A DNA stretch of 64,000 nt, taken from NCBI RefSeq assembly GCF_918731615.1, contig NZ_OU957226.1, positions 2,109,501 through 2,173,500 of the forward strand, written 5' to 3'. Position numbers and translations under genes: made by a program. Source of the stretch: Flavobacterium sp. CECT 9288. Its GTDB lineage: Bacteria > Bacteroidota > Bacteroidia > Flavobacteriales > Flavobacteriaceae. The notes under the pieces are model-generated. The model was not told where the DNA came from. It saw only the letters and a list, made by a program, of their open reading frames with translations, and ran no database searches. Position 1 is the first letter of the stretch. Each line of letters starts with the position of its first letter. This document shows, in pieces, positions 8,439 through 17,680 of this stretch.

Positions 8439-9081
8439 AGAAGGAACCCAATCTATTTTACTAGGCACCATTTTTACTGCGGTTGTCCTTTTATTGTCTG
8501 ACAATTTAATTGAGACCAACTGGCTCAAAATGGCTGTTCAAATACTAGCTCTTTTAGTATTGATCATCATCTTACAATTTTTTAGAAACCCTAAAAGAAC
8601 TGTAATTATTAATGACAACCAAATAATTGCGCCTGTTGATGGTAAAGTAGTAGTAATTGAAGAGGTATATGAAGGAGAATATTTTAAAGATAAAAGACTT
8701 CAAGTATCTATTTTCATGTCGCCAATAAATGTTCACGTTACTCGATATGCCTTGAGTGGAATTGTTAAGTTTAGTAAATACCATCCTGGTAAATTTCTTG
8801 TTGCTTGGCACCCTAAGGCAAGTGAAGAAAATGAAAGAACAACAATTGTTGTAGAAAACAGTACTTTTGGTGGCGTTTTGTACCGTCAAATTGCTGGAGC
8901 ACTGGCACGTAGAATTGTAAATTATGCTGTAGAAGGAACTCAAGTTACTCAAGGTACCGATGCTGGATTTATAAAATTTGGTTCAAGAGTTGATATTTTT
9001 TTACCTTTGGGAACACCTATTAATGTGGAATTGAACCAAAAGGCTATTGGAGGAAAAACTATTATTGCAACCAAGGCATAA
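8428..9081 (+). CDS. psd: Phosphatidylserine decarboxylase proenzyme
   Basis: Forms phosphatidylethanolamine from phosphatidylserine. It is the short 217-residue type. Two N-terminal membrane segments (about 8-24 and 34-51) precede the catalytic domain, with Asp71 in APVDG, His103 in NVHVTRY, and the self-cleavage pair Gly185-Ser186 in KFGSRVD, where Ser becomes the pyruvoyl group. All triad residues are present. It overlaps cdsA and shares TAATG with the next gene. No pssA lies in this window, although a CDP-alcohol phosphotransferase of unknown substrate is present near 52 kb. Confidence 0.95.
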   Translation: MFHKEGTQSILLGTIFTAVVLLLSDNLIETNWLKMAVQILALLVLIIILQFFRNPKRTVIINDNQIIAPVDGKVVVIEEVYEGEYFKDKRLQVSIFMSPINVHVTRYALSGIVKFSKYHPGKFLVAWHPKASEENERTTIVVENSTFGGVLYRQIAGALARRIVNYAVEGTQVTQGTDAGFIKFGSRVDIFLPLGTPINVELNQKAIGGKTIIATKA

Positions 9082-9350
9082 TGACCAAAAAGGATTTAGA
9101 TACTTTATTCCTAGAAGCTGTAGCGAAAGCAGCTGATATGACGCAAGCATCCCTACCACAAGATGTACAATTGCGCTTATATGCTTTTTACAAACAAGCA
9201 ACTTATGGCACTGTTGATTTAAGACAAAATTCATCCTATCATTTGAGAGATGCATTCAAAACTAACGCTTGGATGCAGATAAGTCATTTATCACCAGATG
9301 AAGCCAAACAATATTATATTGAAATCATTGACTCACTAATAAAATCATAA
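9081..9350 (+). CDS. Acyl-CoA-binding protein
   Basis: An 89-residue protein of the ACBP family, a four-helix bundle that binds long-chain acyl-CoA in the cytosol. Recognisable pieces are LYAFYKQATYGTVD (residues 30-43), RDAFKTNAWMQ and the spacing of Tyr and Lys residues expected to contact the CoA phosphate. Its ATG overlaps the psd stop (TAATG). Coupling to cdsA and psd suggests that it supplies or buffers acyl-CoA for phospholipid synthesis. Confidence 0.85.
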   Translation: MTKKDLDTLFLEAVAKAADMTQASLPQDVQLRLYAFYKQATYGTVDLRQNSSYHLRDAFKTNAWMQISHLSPDEAKQYYIEIIDSLIKS

Positions 9351-9357
9351 TTTACCC

Positions 9358-10131
9358 ATGAAAAAAGCATTTTATGTGTTGCCATTAGTTTGTGCAACAG
9401 TTTTTATAGTATCCTGTAATGAGAAAAAATTAATTGAAGTTGTTGAAGTCCCTTTGCCTTCTACCACAGAGCAAAAAACAGTTATGGGCTCGCCTGATAA
9501 TGTAAAAGCTGATGAAGGTTCTTTTCAATTAGAAAAACTGCCGTATGCATATGATGCGCTAGCTCCGAGCATATCAGCTACTACAATGGAGTTGCATTAC
9601 TCTAAACATTATTTAAATTACACAAACAATCTAAACAGCTCCATAAAAGGAACTCCACTAGAAAACTTAACCATAGAAGAAGTGCTAGCAAAACTAGATC
9701 CTAATGATGCAGGGCTGCGTAATAATGCGGGAGGATATTACAACCACAGTTTGTTTTGGAAATGTATGGGACCAAAAGCTGGCGGTGAACCAAAAAACAC
9801 TTTGGCTAGTGCCATGATAACTGATTTTGGATCTTACGGTAATTTTATGTCTCTTTTTAAAGATGAAGCTACAAAACATTTTGGATCAGGTTGGGTTTGG
9901 CTTATAGTAGATAAAACGGGTAAATTACAAGTTACAACAACTACAAATCAAGACAATCCTTTGATGCGAAATGCTATTGTTCCGGGAACACCAATTCTTG
10001 CACTTGACTTATGGGAACATGCCTATTATATGGATTATCAATACCGAAGAAAAAACTACGTTGATAATTTTTTTAATATTATCAACTGGAATAAAATTGA
10101 AGAAAACTATACGGCGGTAGCCATAAAATAG
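9358..10131 (+). CDS. Lipoprotein Mn/Fe superoxide dismutase
   Basis: Dismutates superoxide. After a lipoprotein signal with lipobox IVSC (Cys20) and an acidic spacer to about residue 50, the rest is a normal SOD: metal ligands His in LHYSKHY, His in YYNHSLFW, and Asp and His in ALDLWEHAYY. The residue pattern NNAGGYYNH with Gln in TNQDNPL resembles Mn-type enzymes; metal choice remains an inference. A lipidated SOD would sit in the periplasm or outer membrane, unlike the cytosolic family norm. It follows the ACBP gene by 7 bp and ends before a terminator. Confidence 0.93.
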   Translation: MKKAFYVLPLVCATVFIVSCNEKKLIEVVEVPLPSTTEQKTVMGSPDNVKADEGSFQLEKLPYAYDALAPSISATTMELHYSKHYLNYTNNLNSSIKGTPLENLTIEEVLAKLDPNDAGLRNNAGGYYNHSLFWKCMGPKAGGEPKNTLASAMITDFGSYGNFMSLFKDEATKHFGSGWVWLIVDKTGKLQVTTTTNQDNPLMRNAIVPGTPILALDLWEHAYYMDYQYRRKNYVDNFFNIINWNKIEENYTAVAIK

Positions 10132-10144
10132 TTCTCTTAAAAAG

Positions 10145-10182
10145 AAAAAAAAAGCTGCTAAAAATTTTAGCAGCTTTTTTTC
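10145..10182. terminator. Bidirectional terminator between sod and amylase
   Basis: The core GCTGCTAAAA / TTTTAGCAGC (10154-10163 and 10165-10174) is flanked by A-run and T-run, so the hairpin serves both convergent genes. The innermost A-T pairs must open to form a loop. Confidence 0.88.
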
Positions 10183-10186
10183 ATCC

Positions 10187-12052
10187 TTACAGTTGTAATA
10201 TGAAAGATTCTAATGGATTAATCTTTATTTGCAAGGTTCCTTCTCCTTGAGAAACTCTTAATTGAGAAGAATACACTTGATACAATTGATCTTTTACAGT
10301 ATATAGACCATCTATTAATTGCCACTTTTTAATGAGGTCTTTTGAAATTTTAAGTTCAAAAGTACTTGTGGTCACTGATGAAAAATTAGTAACAACAATT
10401 AATTTTTGCTCTGTAGACCAACGGACAAAAGAAAAAATACTTTCGTCATAACCTTTTGTAAATTGACGGTTTTGAGTATGCAACTCCTGATAATCGCCCA
10501 TCAATGCGGAACTATTCAAAGAAAAGTTAAGAAGTCTTTTGTAAAAATCTCGCAACTCTTTTTCGTTTGCTGTTAATAACGCTCCATCAAATTTGCCATT
10601 ATTCATCCAGCGCTGGTGATTTGGCACACCAACATAATCAAAAATGGATGTTCTTGAATGTGTTCCAAATCCAGCATTCTCATTGCCTGCTTCTCCAACT
10701 TCTTGACCAAAATAAACCATAGTAGGTGCTGAACTTATGGTTGTTGAAACTACCATCAATGGTTTTCCTTTTTCAGCTGATCCAGCAAATTCTGGACTTG
10801 CTAAGCGTTGCTCATCATGATTGTCTAGAAAATGAAGCATGTGGTTTTCAATGTCTTTTAAACCATTCTGAATTTCTACCAACCGATCTGGTGTAGCTTG
10901 ACCTTTTATGATGGCTTTCAAGGCGTCATAAGTCTCCACTTTGTCATACAAATAATCCATTTTACCTAGATGAATGTAATTTCTATACTCTTTTGGGTTG
11001 TAAACTTCGGCTAATAGAAAAGCTTCCGGATTTTTCATTTTAATGGCTGAATTCATATAACTCCAAAATTCATACGGTACCATTTCGGCCATGTCAAATC
11101 GGAAACCATCTACCCCTTTTGCTGTCCAATACAAAGCTATGTCTTTGAATTTAACCCACGAATTGGGTACATTTTTATTTTTCCAAAATTCAAAATGCTC
11201 CTGAACTGTTTTTTTGTCATATCGTGCTGGAAGTTCTGGAAAATCTTTGGACCCATCCGGACGAATACCATAATTTACTTTTACGGTCTCGTACCAATCA
11301 TTCTTATCTGGTTTTGCCTTTCGGGAGCCATTTCCAGTCCATTTTGCTGGATTTTCTTCAAATTTTCCATCAACCAACGGATGAACTTCTCCGTTTAAAG
11401 GTGCATTCGTATCAGGAACTTCAAATTTAGCATTTGGAATATAATAAAAGTTGTTATCTCTTTTATACTCAAAAGTAGTATCATCATCAGCACCAAAATC
11501 CCAAACTCCTGCCGGATTGTTTTTACCCTCGTACTTGCGCGCTAAGTGATTTGGTACAATATCAATAATCACTTTTAATCCCGCTTGATGCGTTCTATCA
11601 ATAAGGGCTTCAAATTCTTGCAATCGGTTTTCAGGATTTACTGCTAAATCTGGGTTCACATTGTAATAATCTTTTACAGCATAAGGCGATCCTGCTCTAC
11701 CTTTCACGACTTCTGGGTCATCATTAGAAATTCCGATAGCAGTATAATCCCGAATTAAAGCATGATGCGGCACTCCCGTGTACCAAATATGACTTACGCC
11801 TAAATCCTTTATTTCTTGCAAGGCTGTTGCTGTAAAATCGTTGAACTTCCCTACTCCATTTTCTTCAATAGTTCCCCAAGGTTTGTTGGTAGTATTTTTA
11901 TTTCCAAATAATCGCGTAAAAACTTGATACACGACTTCTTTTTTACGTGCAACAGGTTCTTTTTGAGTTGTATTCATTTTTAAATCAGTTGTTTTGCAGG
12001 CTATTGCCAATAATCCCATGCCTACACCCGCAACAATAGTTCTTTTTTTCAT
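10187..12052 (-). CDS. Alpha-amylase family (GH13) exported glycosidase
   Basis: Hydrolyses alpha-1,4-glucans such as starch or maltodextrin. The four GH13 regions are visible: DIVPNH, GFRFDMAE with nucleophile Asp320, LAEVYNP with acid/base Glu349, and FLDNHDEQ with Asp413 (numbering from the chosen start). A C-terminal beta domain follows to residue 621. The start MKKRTIV gives a clear hydrophobic signal ending at AIAC; the residue at -3 is Ala rather than Leu, so lipidation is likely but not certain. A longer reading from 12094 adds 14 residues and spoils the signal. No susCD genes are adjacent. Confidence 0.9.
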   Translation of the reverse strand: MKKRTIVAGVGMGLLAIACKTTDLKMNTTQKEPVARKKEVVYQVFTRLFGNKNTTNKPWGTIEENGVGKFNDFTATALQEIKDLGVSHIWYTGVPHHALIRDYTAIGISNDDPEVVKGRAGSPYAVKDYYNVNPDLAVNPENRLQEFEALIDRTHQAGLKVIIDIVPNHLARKYEGKNNPAGVWDFGADDDTTFEYKRDNNFYYIPNAKFEVPDTNAPLNGEVHPLVDGKFEENPAKWTGNGSRKAKPDKNDWYETVKVNYGIRPDGSKDFPELPARYDKKTVQEHFEFWKNKNVPNSWVKFKDIALYWTAKGVDGFRFDMAEMVPYEFWSYMNSAIKMKNPEAFLLAEVYNPKEYRNYIHLGKMDYLYDKVETYDALKAIIKGQATPDRLVEIQNGLKDIENHMLHFLDNHDEQRLASPEFAGSAEKGKPLMVVSTTISSAPTMVYFGQEVGEAGNENAGFGTHSRTSIFDYVGVPNHQRWMNNGKFDGALLTANEKELRDFYKRLLNFSLNSSALMGDYQELHTQNRQFTKGYDESIFSFVRWSTEQKLIVVTNFSSVTTSTFELKISKDLIKKWQLIDGLYTVKDQLYQVYSSQLRVSQGEGTLQIKINPLESFILQL

Positions 12053-12269
12053 CATAGTTATCATTAATGCTAATGTCAATAGGTCTTGTACCAATTGGAC
12101 ATCAGATTTTAAATTTAATATTTTTAAAATAAGATGGCGTGAAAAACAATTAAAATTATACCGTTATAAGTGCTAGTGAACAAACTACAACGAAAGAGTA
12201 GTTTTATTTGTTGATAACTTTTAGCAGTTAAACCTATCCTTTAAAGCCCGTTTTGACTAATTATAAATA

Positions 12270-12291
12270 AATCCTAATATGGATTAGGATT
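12270..12291. promoter_or_regulatory. Inverted repeat AATCCTAAT-N4-ATTAGGATT, possible operator
   Basis: Perfect 9-bp half-sites separated by ATGG lie between the divergent amylase and OstA-like genes, 14 bp upstream of a -7 box. The position suits binding of a dimeric regulator, but no other copy was seen in the window. Confidence 0.4.
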
Positions 12292-12304
12292 GTTTCCTTT
12301 TTCA

Positions 12305-12312
12305 TAAATTTG
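12305..12312 (+). promoter_or_regulatory. -7 element TAAATTTG for the OstA-like gene
   Basis: Exact TAnnTTTG, 17 bp before the TTG start at 12329, predicting a leader of about 12 nt. No -33 TTG occurs at normal spacing. Confidence 0.5.
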
Positions 12313-12328
12313 ACAAAAATTAGATCCA

Positions 12329-13960
12329 TTGAAAAAAACACTTTTTTTCCTTACTCAACTAGCCATTTTATTGATTTCGCAGTTTGTTTTGGCGCAAGCC
12401 CCAAAAATATTAGTTATTGAAAATGCCGATTTTCAAGAAGTTAATGAACTTGAAGTCCCAGATGGGCTTTTATTAATGGGAAACGTTCGTATAAGTCACG
12501 ACGGTATTGTACTTACTTGTAACAAAGCGTATTATTTTTCAAAAGAAAAGTATATCAAAGCTTTTGGAAATGTACAAATGGTACAAGGAGATACTTTGTT
12601 TTTGAATAGTAAATATGCGGAGTATAATGCTACTGTAAAAAAAGCATATGCTTCTGGTGACGCAGTTATGAGTTCGCCAGACGCAACGTTGGTAACAGAT
12701 ATTATCAATTTTGACCGAAATATTCAAGAAGCTTATTACGATACACCGGGAACTATTACCAATAAAGACAATACACTTAAGAGTAATTCAGGTAGGTATT
12801 ATGTAAAAGAAAAAAAGTTTCGATTTTTGACATCGGTCACGATTACCAATCCTACGTATGTGATCAAATCAAATCATTTGGATTATTTTAGTAATTCAGG
12901 ACATTCGTATCTTTTAGGACCCTCAACAATCACTAGTAAAGCCAATTACATTTACACCGAAAAAGGATTTTATGATACCAAAAAAAATCTAGCACACTTC
13001 CTAAACAAATCTTATATCAAATATGACGATAGAGTGATTAAGGGTGACAGTTTGTATTATGATCGAAACAGAGAATTTGCATCGGCGACTCGAAATGTAA
13101 AAATAACAGATTCTATTAACCGCGGTATTGTAAAAGGGCATTATGCCGAAGTGTTTAAAAAACAAGATTCTATGTATGTTACAAAAAGAGCCGTAGCAGT
13201 AAATTTTGTCGAAAATGACTCGGTTTATATTCACGGAAAAAAACTAATGGTTACTGGAAAAGAAGGAAACAGAATCATTAGAGCCTTTAATAACGTCCGA
13301 TTTTTCAAAAAGGATATGAGCGGAAAATGTGATTCGATACATTCTAGTACTAAAATGGGACTGACAAAAATGATAGGAAATCCAATACTTTGGAACGCTG
13401 AAAACCAAATTACGGGTGACATTATGCATTTGATAGGAGATAAAACCACTCAAAAATTAGACTCCCTTAAAGTACTCGAAAACACTTTTATTCTCTCAAA
13501 AGACACTTTGGGAACAGGATACAATCAAGTCAAGGGACAAAATCTATATGGAAAATTTCTAGAAGGAAAATTACACGATGTTGATATTATTAAAAACGCA
13601 GAAGTCATTTACTACATGCGTAATGAAGCACAAGAATTAATAGGTATTAACAAAAATAAAAGCAGTAAAATAAATTTAGTATTAGCTGATAATGAGATCG
13701 AAACCATTACTTTTTTTCAAGATGTAGATGGCGATATTTTCCCCGAAAACGAACTGCCCGAAAATGCAAGAAAACTAAGAGGATTAGTATGGCGAGGCGA
13801 TGAACGTATAAAATCAAAGGACGATATTTTTCCTCCCGAAGAAAATGAAGACAATGAAAAAATTGCCAAAGCCACTAAATCAGCTCAAGGTAAAGGGAAT
13901 ATTCCGATGAAAATTAGGAAAGAAACGCTGAATTACGATAAAAAGAAAGTTAAGAAGTAG
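12329..13960 (+). CDS. OstA/LptA-like LPS transport protein
   Basis: Exported 543-residue protein with a signal peptide (about residues 1-22) and many repeated short strands of the OstA/LptA jelly-roll type, for example GNVRISHDGIVLTCNKAYY, GNVQMVQGDTLFLNSKYAEY and GDAVMSSPDATLVTD. Such periplasmic domains form a bridge carrying lipopolysaccharide from the inner to the outer membrane. It is longer than LptA of proteobacteria, as usual for Bacteroidota OstA-like proteins. The C-terminal 60 residues are charged and probably disordered. The start is TTG, fixed by the signal peptide and upstream -7 box. Confidence 0.8.
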   Translation: MKKTLFFLTQLAILLISQFVLAQAPKILVIENADFQEVNELEVPDGLLLMGNVRISHDGIVLTCNKAYYFSKEKYIKAFGNVQMVQGDTLFLNSKYAEYNATVKKAYASGDAVMSSPDATLVTDIINFDRNIQEAYYDTPGTITNKDNTLKSNSGRYYVKEKKFRFLTSVTITNPTYVIKSNHLDYFSNSGHSYLLGPSTITSKANYIYTEKGFYDTKKNLAHFLNKSYIKYDDRVIKGDSLYYDRNREFASATRNVKITDSINRGIVKGHYAEVFKKQDSMYVTKRAVAVNFVENDSVYIHGKKLMVTGKEGNRIIRAFNNVRFFKKDMSGKCDSIHSSTKMGLTKMIGNPILWNAENQITGDIMHLIGDKTTQKLDSLKVLENTFILSKDTLGTGYNQVKGQNLYGKFLEGKLHDVDIIKNAEVIYYMRNEAQELIGINKNKSSKINLVLADNEIETITFFQDVDGDIFPENELPENARKLRGLVWRGDERIKSKDDIFPPEENEDNEKIAKATKSAQGKGNIPMKIRKETLNYDKKKVKK

Positions 13961-13974
13961 TCTTAGTTTGCAAT

Positions 13975-14040
13975 CACAGTACACAGTCACAGTTTACAGT
14001 CACAGTGAACAGCGAACAGTATCATTTTTTAGTAAACAGT
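13975..14040. repeat. Degenerate tandem ACAGT repeats
   Basis: Seven or eight imperfect copies of a 6-7 bp unit built on ACAGT (CACAGT, ACACAGT, TTACAGT, GAACAGT) follow the OstA-like gene. They fill most of the gap before the aminotransferase gene and show no hairpin. A weaker run on the opposite strand (ACTG units, 32522-32540) lies upstream of the permease gene. Confidence 0.6.
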
Positions 14041-14097
14041 TACATTAAAAGTTACCTATTACAAAAAAGTATCAAATAAACGATTAAACAATAATTT

Positions 14098-15285
14098 GTG
14101 AACACAGATTTTTTAAAATACCAAGCACAAACTTCACCCTATCCGCTAGGCATGGAGGTGTCACACGCTATAGGGTCTTACATCTACGCAACAGATTCTA
14201 GAAAATACCTAGATTTTGTAGCAGGCGTATCAGCCTGTGCCTTAGGCCACCAGCATCCTAGAGTCAACCAAGCCATAAAAGATCAATTAGATAAATATTC
14301 ACACGTAATGGTATACGGCGAATATTCTCAAAGTCCAGCTGTAGCTTATTGCAAATTGTTAGCCTCATTATTGCCAGCACCTTTAGACAAAACCTATCTG
14401 GTTAATTCAGGCACAGAGGCCATAGAAGGAGCCTTAAAACTAGCCCGAAGAACCACAGGAAGAAGTCAATTGATTTCGTGTCACAACGCGTATCACGGCA
14501 ACACCATGGGTTCAATGAGTGTCATGGGATTTGAAGAGCGCAAACAAGTCTTTCGACCGTTGATCCCTGATGTGGAGTTTATCACGTTTAATGACGAAGC
14601 TGATTTACTTAAAATAACGCACAAAACAGCAGGAGTATTATTAGAAACCATTCAAGGTGGAGCGGGATTCATTCAACCCCACAATGACTATCTCAAAAAA
14701 GTGAGAGAACGCTGTGATGAAGTAGGTGCCATGATGATTCTGGATGAAATTCAACCGGGTTTTGGTAGAACCGGAAAACTTTTTGGTTTCCAAAATTACG
14801 ATGTTGTTCCTGATATTGTTGTCATGGGAAAAGGCATGGGTGGCGGAATGCCTGTTGGTGCTTTTACAGCTTCATCAGCACAAATGGATTTGTTGAGTGA
14901 CAATCCAAAATTAGGGCACATAACTACCTTTGGAGGACATCCTGTCATAGCGGCAGCCTGCTTAGCTACTTTGCAAGAAATTACAGAAACTAATATCATG
15001 CAGGAATCTCTTGAGAAAGAAAAATTATTTAGATCGCTTTTGGTACATCCTTTGATACAAGAAATAAGAGGTAAAGGATTGATGCTAGCCGCCATGACTA
15101 AAAGCCCTGATATCACAAACGAGGTTATTTTAAAATGTCAAGATAGAGGACTTATTTTATTCTGGCTCCTTTTTGAAGGATGCGCCATCAGGATTACGCC
15201 CCCGTTAACCATTTCGGAGGAAGAAATACGAGAAGGTTGTAGTATTATTCTAGAAGTGATGGATGAAATGATGAATAAGAATTAA
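14098..15285 (+). CDS. Class III PLP aminotransferase (acetylornithine-type)
   Basis: A 395-residue pyridoxal-phosphate enzyme of the acetylornithine/ornithine/4-aminobutyrate aminotransferase family. Motifs include NSGTEAIEGALKLAR (binding the cofactor phosphate), YHGNTMGSMS, LDEIQPGFGRTGK with the Asp that holds the pyridine nitrogen, and the Schiff-base Lys in VVMGKGMGGG. No arginine genes are near, so the substrate is not clear. The GTG start at 14098 is the earliest plausible one and gives family length. Confidence 0.88.
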   Translation: MNTDFLKYQAQTSPYPLGMEVSHAIGSYIYATDSRKYLDFVAGVSACALGHQHPRVNQAIKDQLDKYSHVMVYGEYSQSPAVAYCKLLASLLPAPLDKTYLVNSGTEAIEGALKLARRTTGRSQLISCHNAYHGNTMGSMSVMGFEERKQVFRPLIPDVEFITFNDEADLLKITHKTAGVLLETIQGGAGFIQPHNDYLKKVRERCDEVGAMMILDEIQPGFGRTGKLFGFQNYDVVPDIVVMGKGMGGGMPVGAFTASSAQMDLLSDNPKLGHITTFGGHPVIAAACLATLQEITETNIMQESLEKEKLFRSLLVHPLIQEIRGKGLMLAAMTKSPDITNEVILKCQDRGLILFWLLFEGCAIRITPPLTISEEEIREGCSIILEVMDEMMNKN

Positions 15286-15431
15286 TCTTAAAAATATTCG
15301 ACAAGGAGATACTCTTTGTTTTAACTAAAGCATTTTTTTGTTAATTAAATTGTTCACAAAAATTCTAAATTATCCTCACAGTACACCCACGATTACCTAA
15401 TTTTAGTTAGGCTAAATTTAAAACACAAAGT

Positions 15432-16841
15432 ATGCAATTAAGCAACGAAGAAGAAGATTATAACTTATCCTTATCAAAATTTGAGTCCATGTTGAAAACC
15501 AACAAGGTATTCTTTTTCGACTCCGAAGAATTTGAAGAAATTATCCTTCATTATCTGGATATGGGCAAAGCCACTTTGGCAAAAAAAGCCCTCAAATTAG
15601 CCTTGGAACAACATCCTAAAGCAACAGGACTTAAACTCGTGCAAGTCGAGATGCTTGTGTATGATGATAAATTAGAACTCGCTGAAAAAATATTGAATGA
15701 GTTGTATGCTATTGAACCCAATAATGAAGAAATATACATTCAAAAAGCAAATATATGCTCTAAAAGAGATCAACATGAAAAAGCTGTTGAACTCTTAAAA
15801 ATTGCCCTTAAATATACAGATGATCTGGCAGATGTGTATAATTTAATAGGCATGGAGTATTTGTTTATGGACAATTTTGAATTGGCAAAAACCAATTTCA
15901 TCAATTGTCTTGAGGAAGATCTTGAAGATCAATCAGCGTTGTATAACGTGGTATATTGTTTTGAATTTTTAGATCAAAATCAAGATGCGATCCAATTTCT
16001 AAAAGAATACATTGATAAAAATCCGTATAGTGAAATTGCTTGGCACCAACTAGGACGTTTGCATTACAGCGTAAAAGAATATGAAGAAGCTATACGTGCT
16101 TATGAATACGCAACGCTGATAGATGATGAATTTGTGGGTGCTTTTATGGAAAAAGCAAAGGCATACGAACGTCTAAAAAATTATGAAAAAGCCGTTGAAA
16201 GTTACAGCAGAACTATTGAGCTAGATGATGCAACTTCTTATGCGCTGTTGCGAATGGGAAAATGTCATGAAAAACTTGGCAATACCGCTCTAGCTCTCAA
16301 ATATTATAATCAAACCGTGCATGAAGATCCTTTACTAGATAAAGGCTGGATTGCAATAACCGATTTTTATGTACGTCAAAAAAACTATCAAAAAGCACTC
16401 TATTTTGTAAACAAAGCCCTTGCAATTGACAACCAAAACAAACTGTATTGGAAACGATTTGCAAGCATCAACAAAAAAATGGGCTTTTTTGAAGAAGCAA
16501 CCTTTGGATACAAAAAAGCAGTTGAATATGGAGAAACAAGCCTTGATGTTTGGCTTTTTTGGGTAGATATTTTACAATTTCAAGGTGAATTTATGCCGGC
16601 AGTACAAACACTTTTGCAGGCTACCGAATATTATCCTGAAGAAAACGAAATTGAATACCGATTAGCTGGTTTATATTATTTACTAAACGATACAACGAAG
16701 GCAAAATTTCATTTGAGTAATGCTTTACGTCTCAATGCAGCCAATTCAAAGTTATTAAAAAATTCTTTCCCATCTGTTTGGGAGAAAAAATCAGTGCAAA
16801 ACCACATCAAAAAATATACGGGTACAAATGACGGAGAGTAA
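15432..16841 (+). CDS. Tetratricopeptide repeat protein
   Basis: A 469-residue cytosolic protein made almost wholly of TPR helices, about ten repeats between residues 35 and 450, recognisable by the recurring pattern W/Y-x2-L/I-x-G-x3-Y-x4-A-x4-A-x3-P, as in WHQLGRLHYSVKEYEEAIRAY. It has no signal peptide or transmembrane segment, so it is probably a protein-protein scaffold. The gene overlaps aroE by 14 bp, so the two are translationally coupled. Confidence 0.88.
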   Translation: MQLSNEEEDYNLSLSKFESMLKTNKVFFFDSEEFEEIILHYLDMGKATLAKKALKLALEQHPKATGLKLVQVEMLVYDDKLELAEKILNELYAIEPNNEEIYIQKANICSKRDQHEKAVELLKIALKYTDDLADVYNLIGMEYLFMDNFELAKTNFINCLEEDLEDQSALYNVVYCFEFLDQNQDAIQFLKEYIDKNPYSEIAWHQLGRLHYSVKEYEEAIRAYEYATLIDDEFVGAFMEKAKAYERLKNYEKAVESYSRTIELDDATSYALLRMGKCHEKLGNTALALKYYNQTVHEDPLLDKGWIAITDFYVRQKNYQKALYFVNKALAIDNQNKLYWKRFASINKKMGFFEEATFGYKKAVEYGETSLDVWLFWVDILQFQGEFMPAVQTLLQATEYYPEENEIEYRLAGLYYLLNDTTKAKFHLSNALRLNAANSKLLKNSFPSVWEKKSVQNHIKKYTGTNDGE

Positions 16842-17577
16842 TACAAGACGTTTTGGGTTAGTAGGACGTAACATCAGTTATTCTTTTTCTAAAAAATATT
16901 TTACTGAGAAATTTGCTGCGGCAGGTTTTGAGGGTTGTACTTATGAAAATTTTGACATCCAAGACATTCAAGATTTTCCAACAATTCGGTTTGAAAACAA
17001 AGATATACAAGGACTTAATGTAACCATTCCGTACAAAGAAACGGTTATTCCTTATCTAGATTCCTTATCCAAAAAAGCTGCGCTTATAGGTGCCGTAAAT
17101 ACCATACGCGTTACAAAAAAAGGCAAACTAAAAGGATACAATACTGATTATTTTGGCTTTAAAAAATCCCTGATACCCTTACTGCAACCTCATCACAAGA
17201 AAGCCTTGATTTTAGGCACAGGTGGAGCTTCTAAAGGCGTTGCTTTTGCTCTTGATGAGCTTGACATTCCGTATGTATTTGTATCAAGAGAAGCTACTGA
17301 AACAAGCATAAGTTATGACCGAATTAATGCTACAACATTTGATAATTACCAAATCATAATTAATGCTACGCCAGTAGGTACAAGCCCAAATACTGATGCT
17401 TTCCCACTACTGCCCTATTCGTTTTTTACCGAGAAGCACATTGCCTACGATTTGATTTACAATCCCGCAGAAACACAATTTTTGAAAAAAGCTGCTGCTC
17501 AAGGCGCTCAAACAAAAAATGGCTTAGACATGCTTATTTTTCAAGCTGAAAAAGCTTGGAAAATTTGGAATAAGTAA
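16828..17577 (+). CDS. aroE: Shikimate dehydrogenase
   Basis: Reduces 3-dehydroshikimate to shikimate with NADPH in aromatic amino-acid synthesis. Landmarks in 249 residues: substrate loop NVTIPYKE with the catalytic Lys near residue 67, the matching Asp in YNTDYFG, the nucleotide loop GTGGASKG near 131-138, and a C-terminal segment NGLDMLIFQAEKAW. All key residues are present. It overlaps the TPR gene and is followed by a 309-bp non-coding region. Confidence 0.95.
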   Translation: MTESNTRRFGLVGRNISYSFSKKYFTEKFAAAGFEGCTYENFDIQDIQDFPTIRFENKDIQGLNVTIPYKETVIPYLDSLSKKAALIGAVNTIRVTKKGKLKGYNTDYFGFKKSLIPLLQPHHKKALILGTGGASKGVAFALDELDIPYVFVSREATETSISYDRINATTFDNYQIIINATPVGTSPNTDAFPLLPYSFFTEKHIAYDLIYNPAETQFLKKAAAQGAQTKNGLDMLIFQAEKAWKIWNK

Positions 17578-17680
17578 AAAATAATCCCGCTAAAAACTTT
17601 TTTTTTTAAAGTTAAGCTGTTGATAGTTTTACATCCATTTTTTGACACTTCTGTTTAAAAAGTTTTCTGTTATATTCTAG

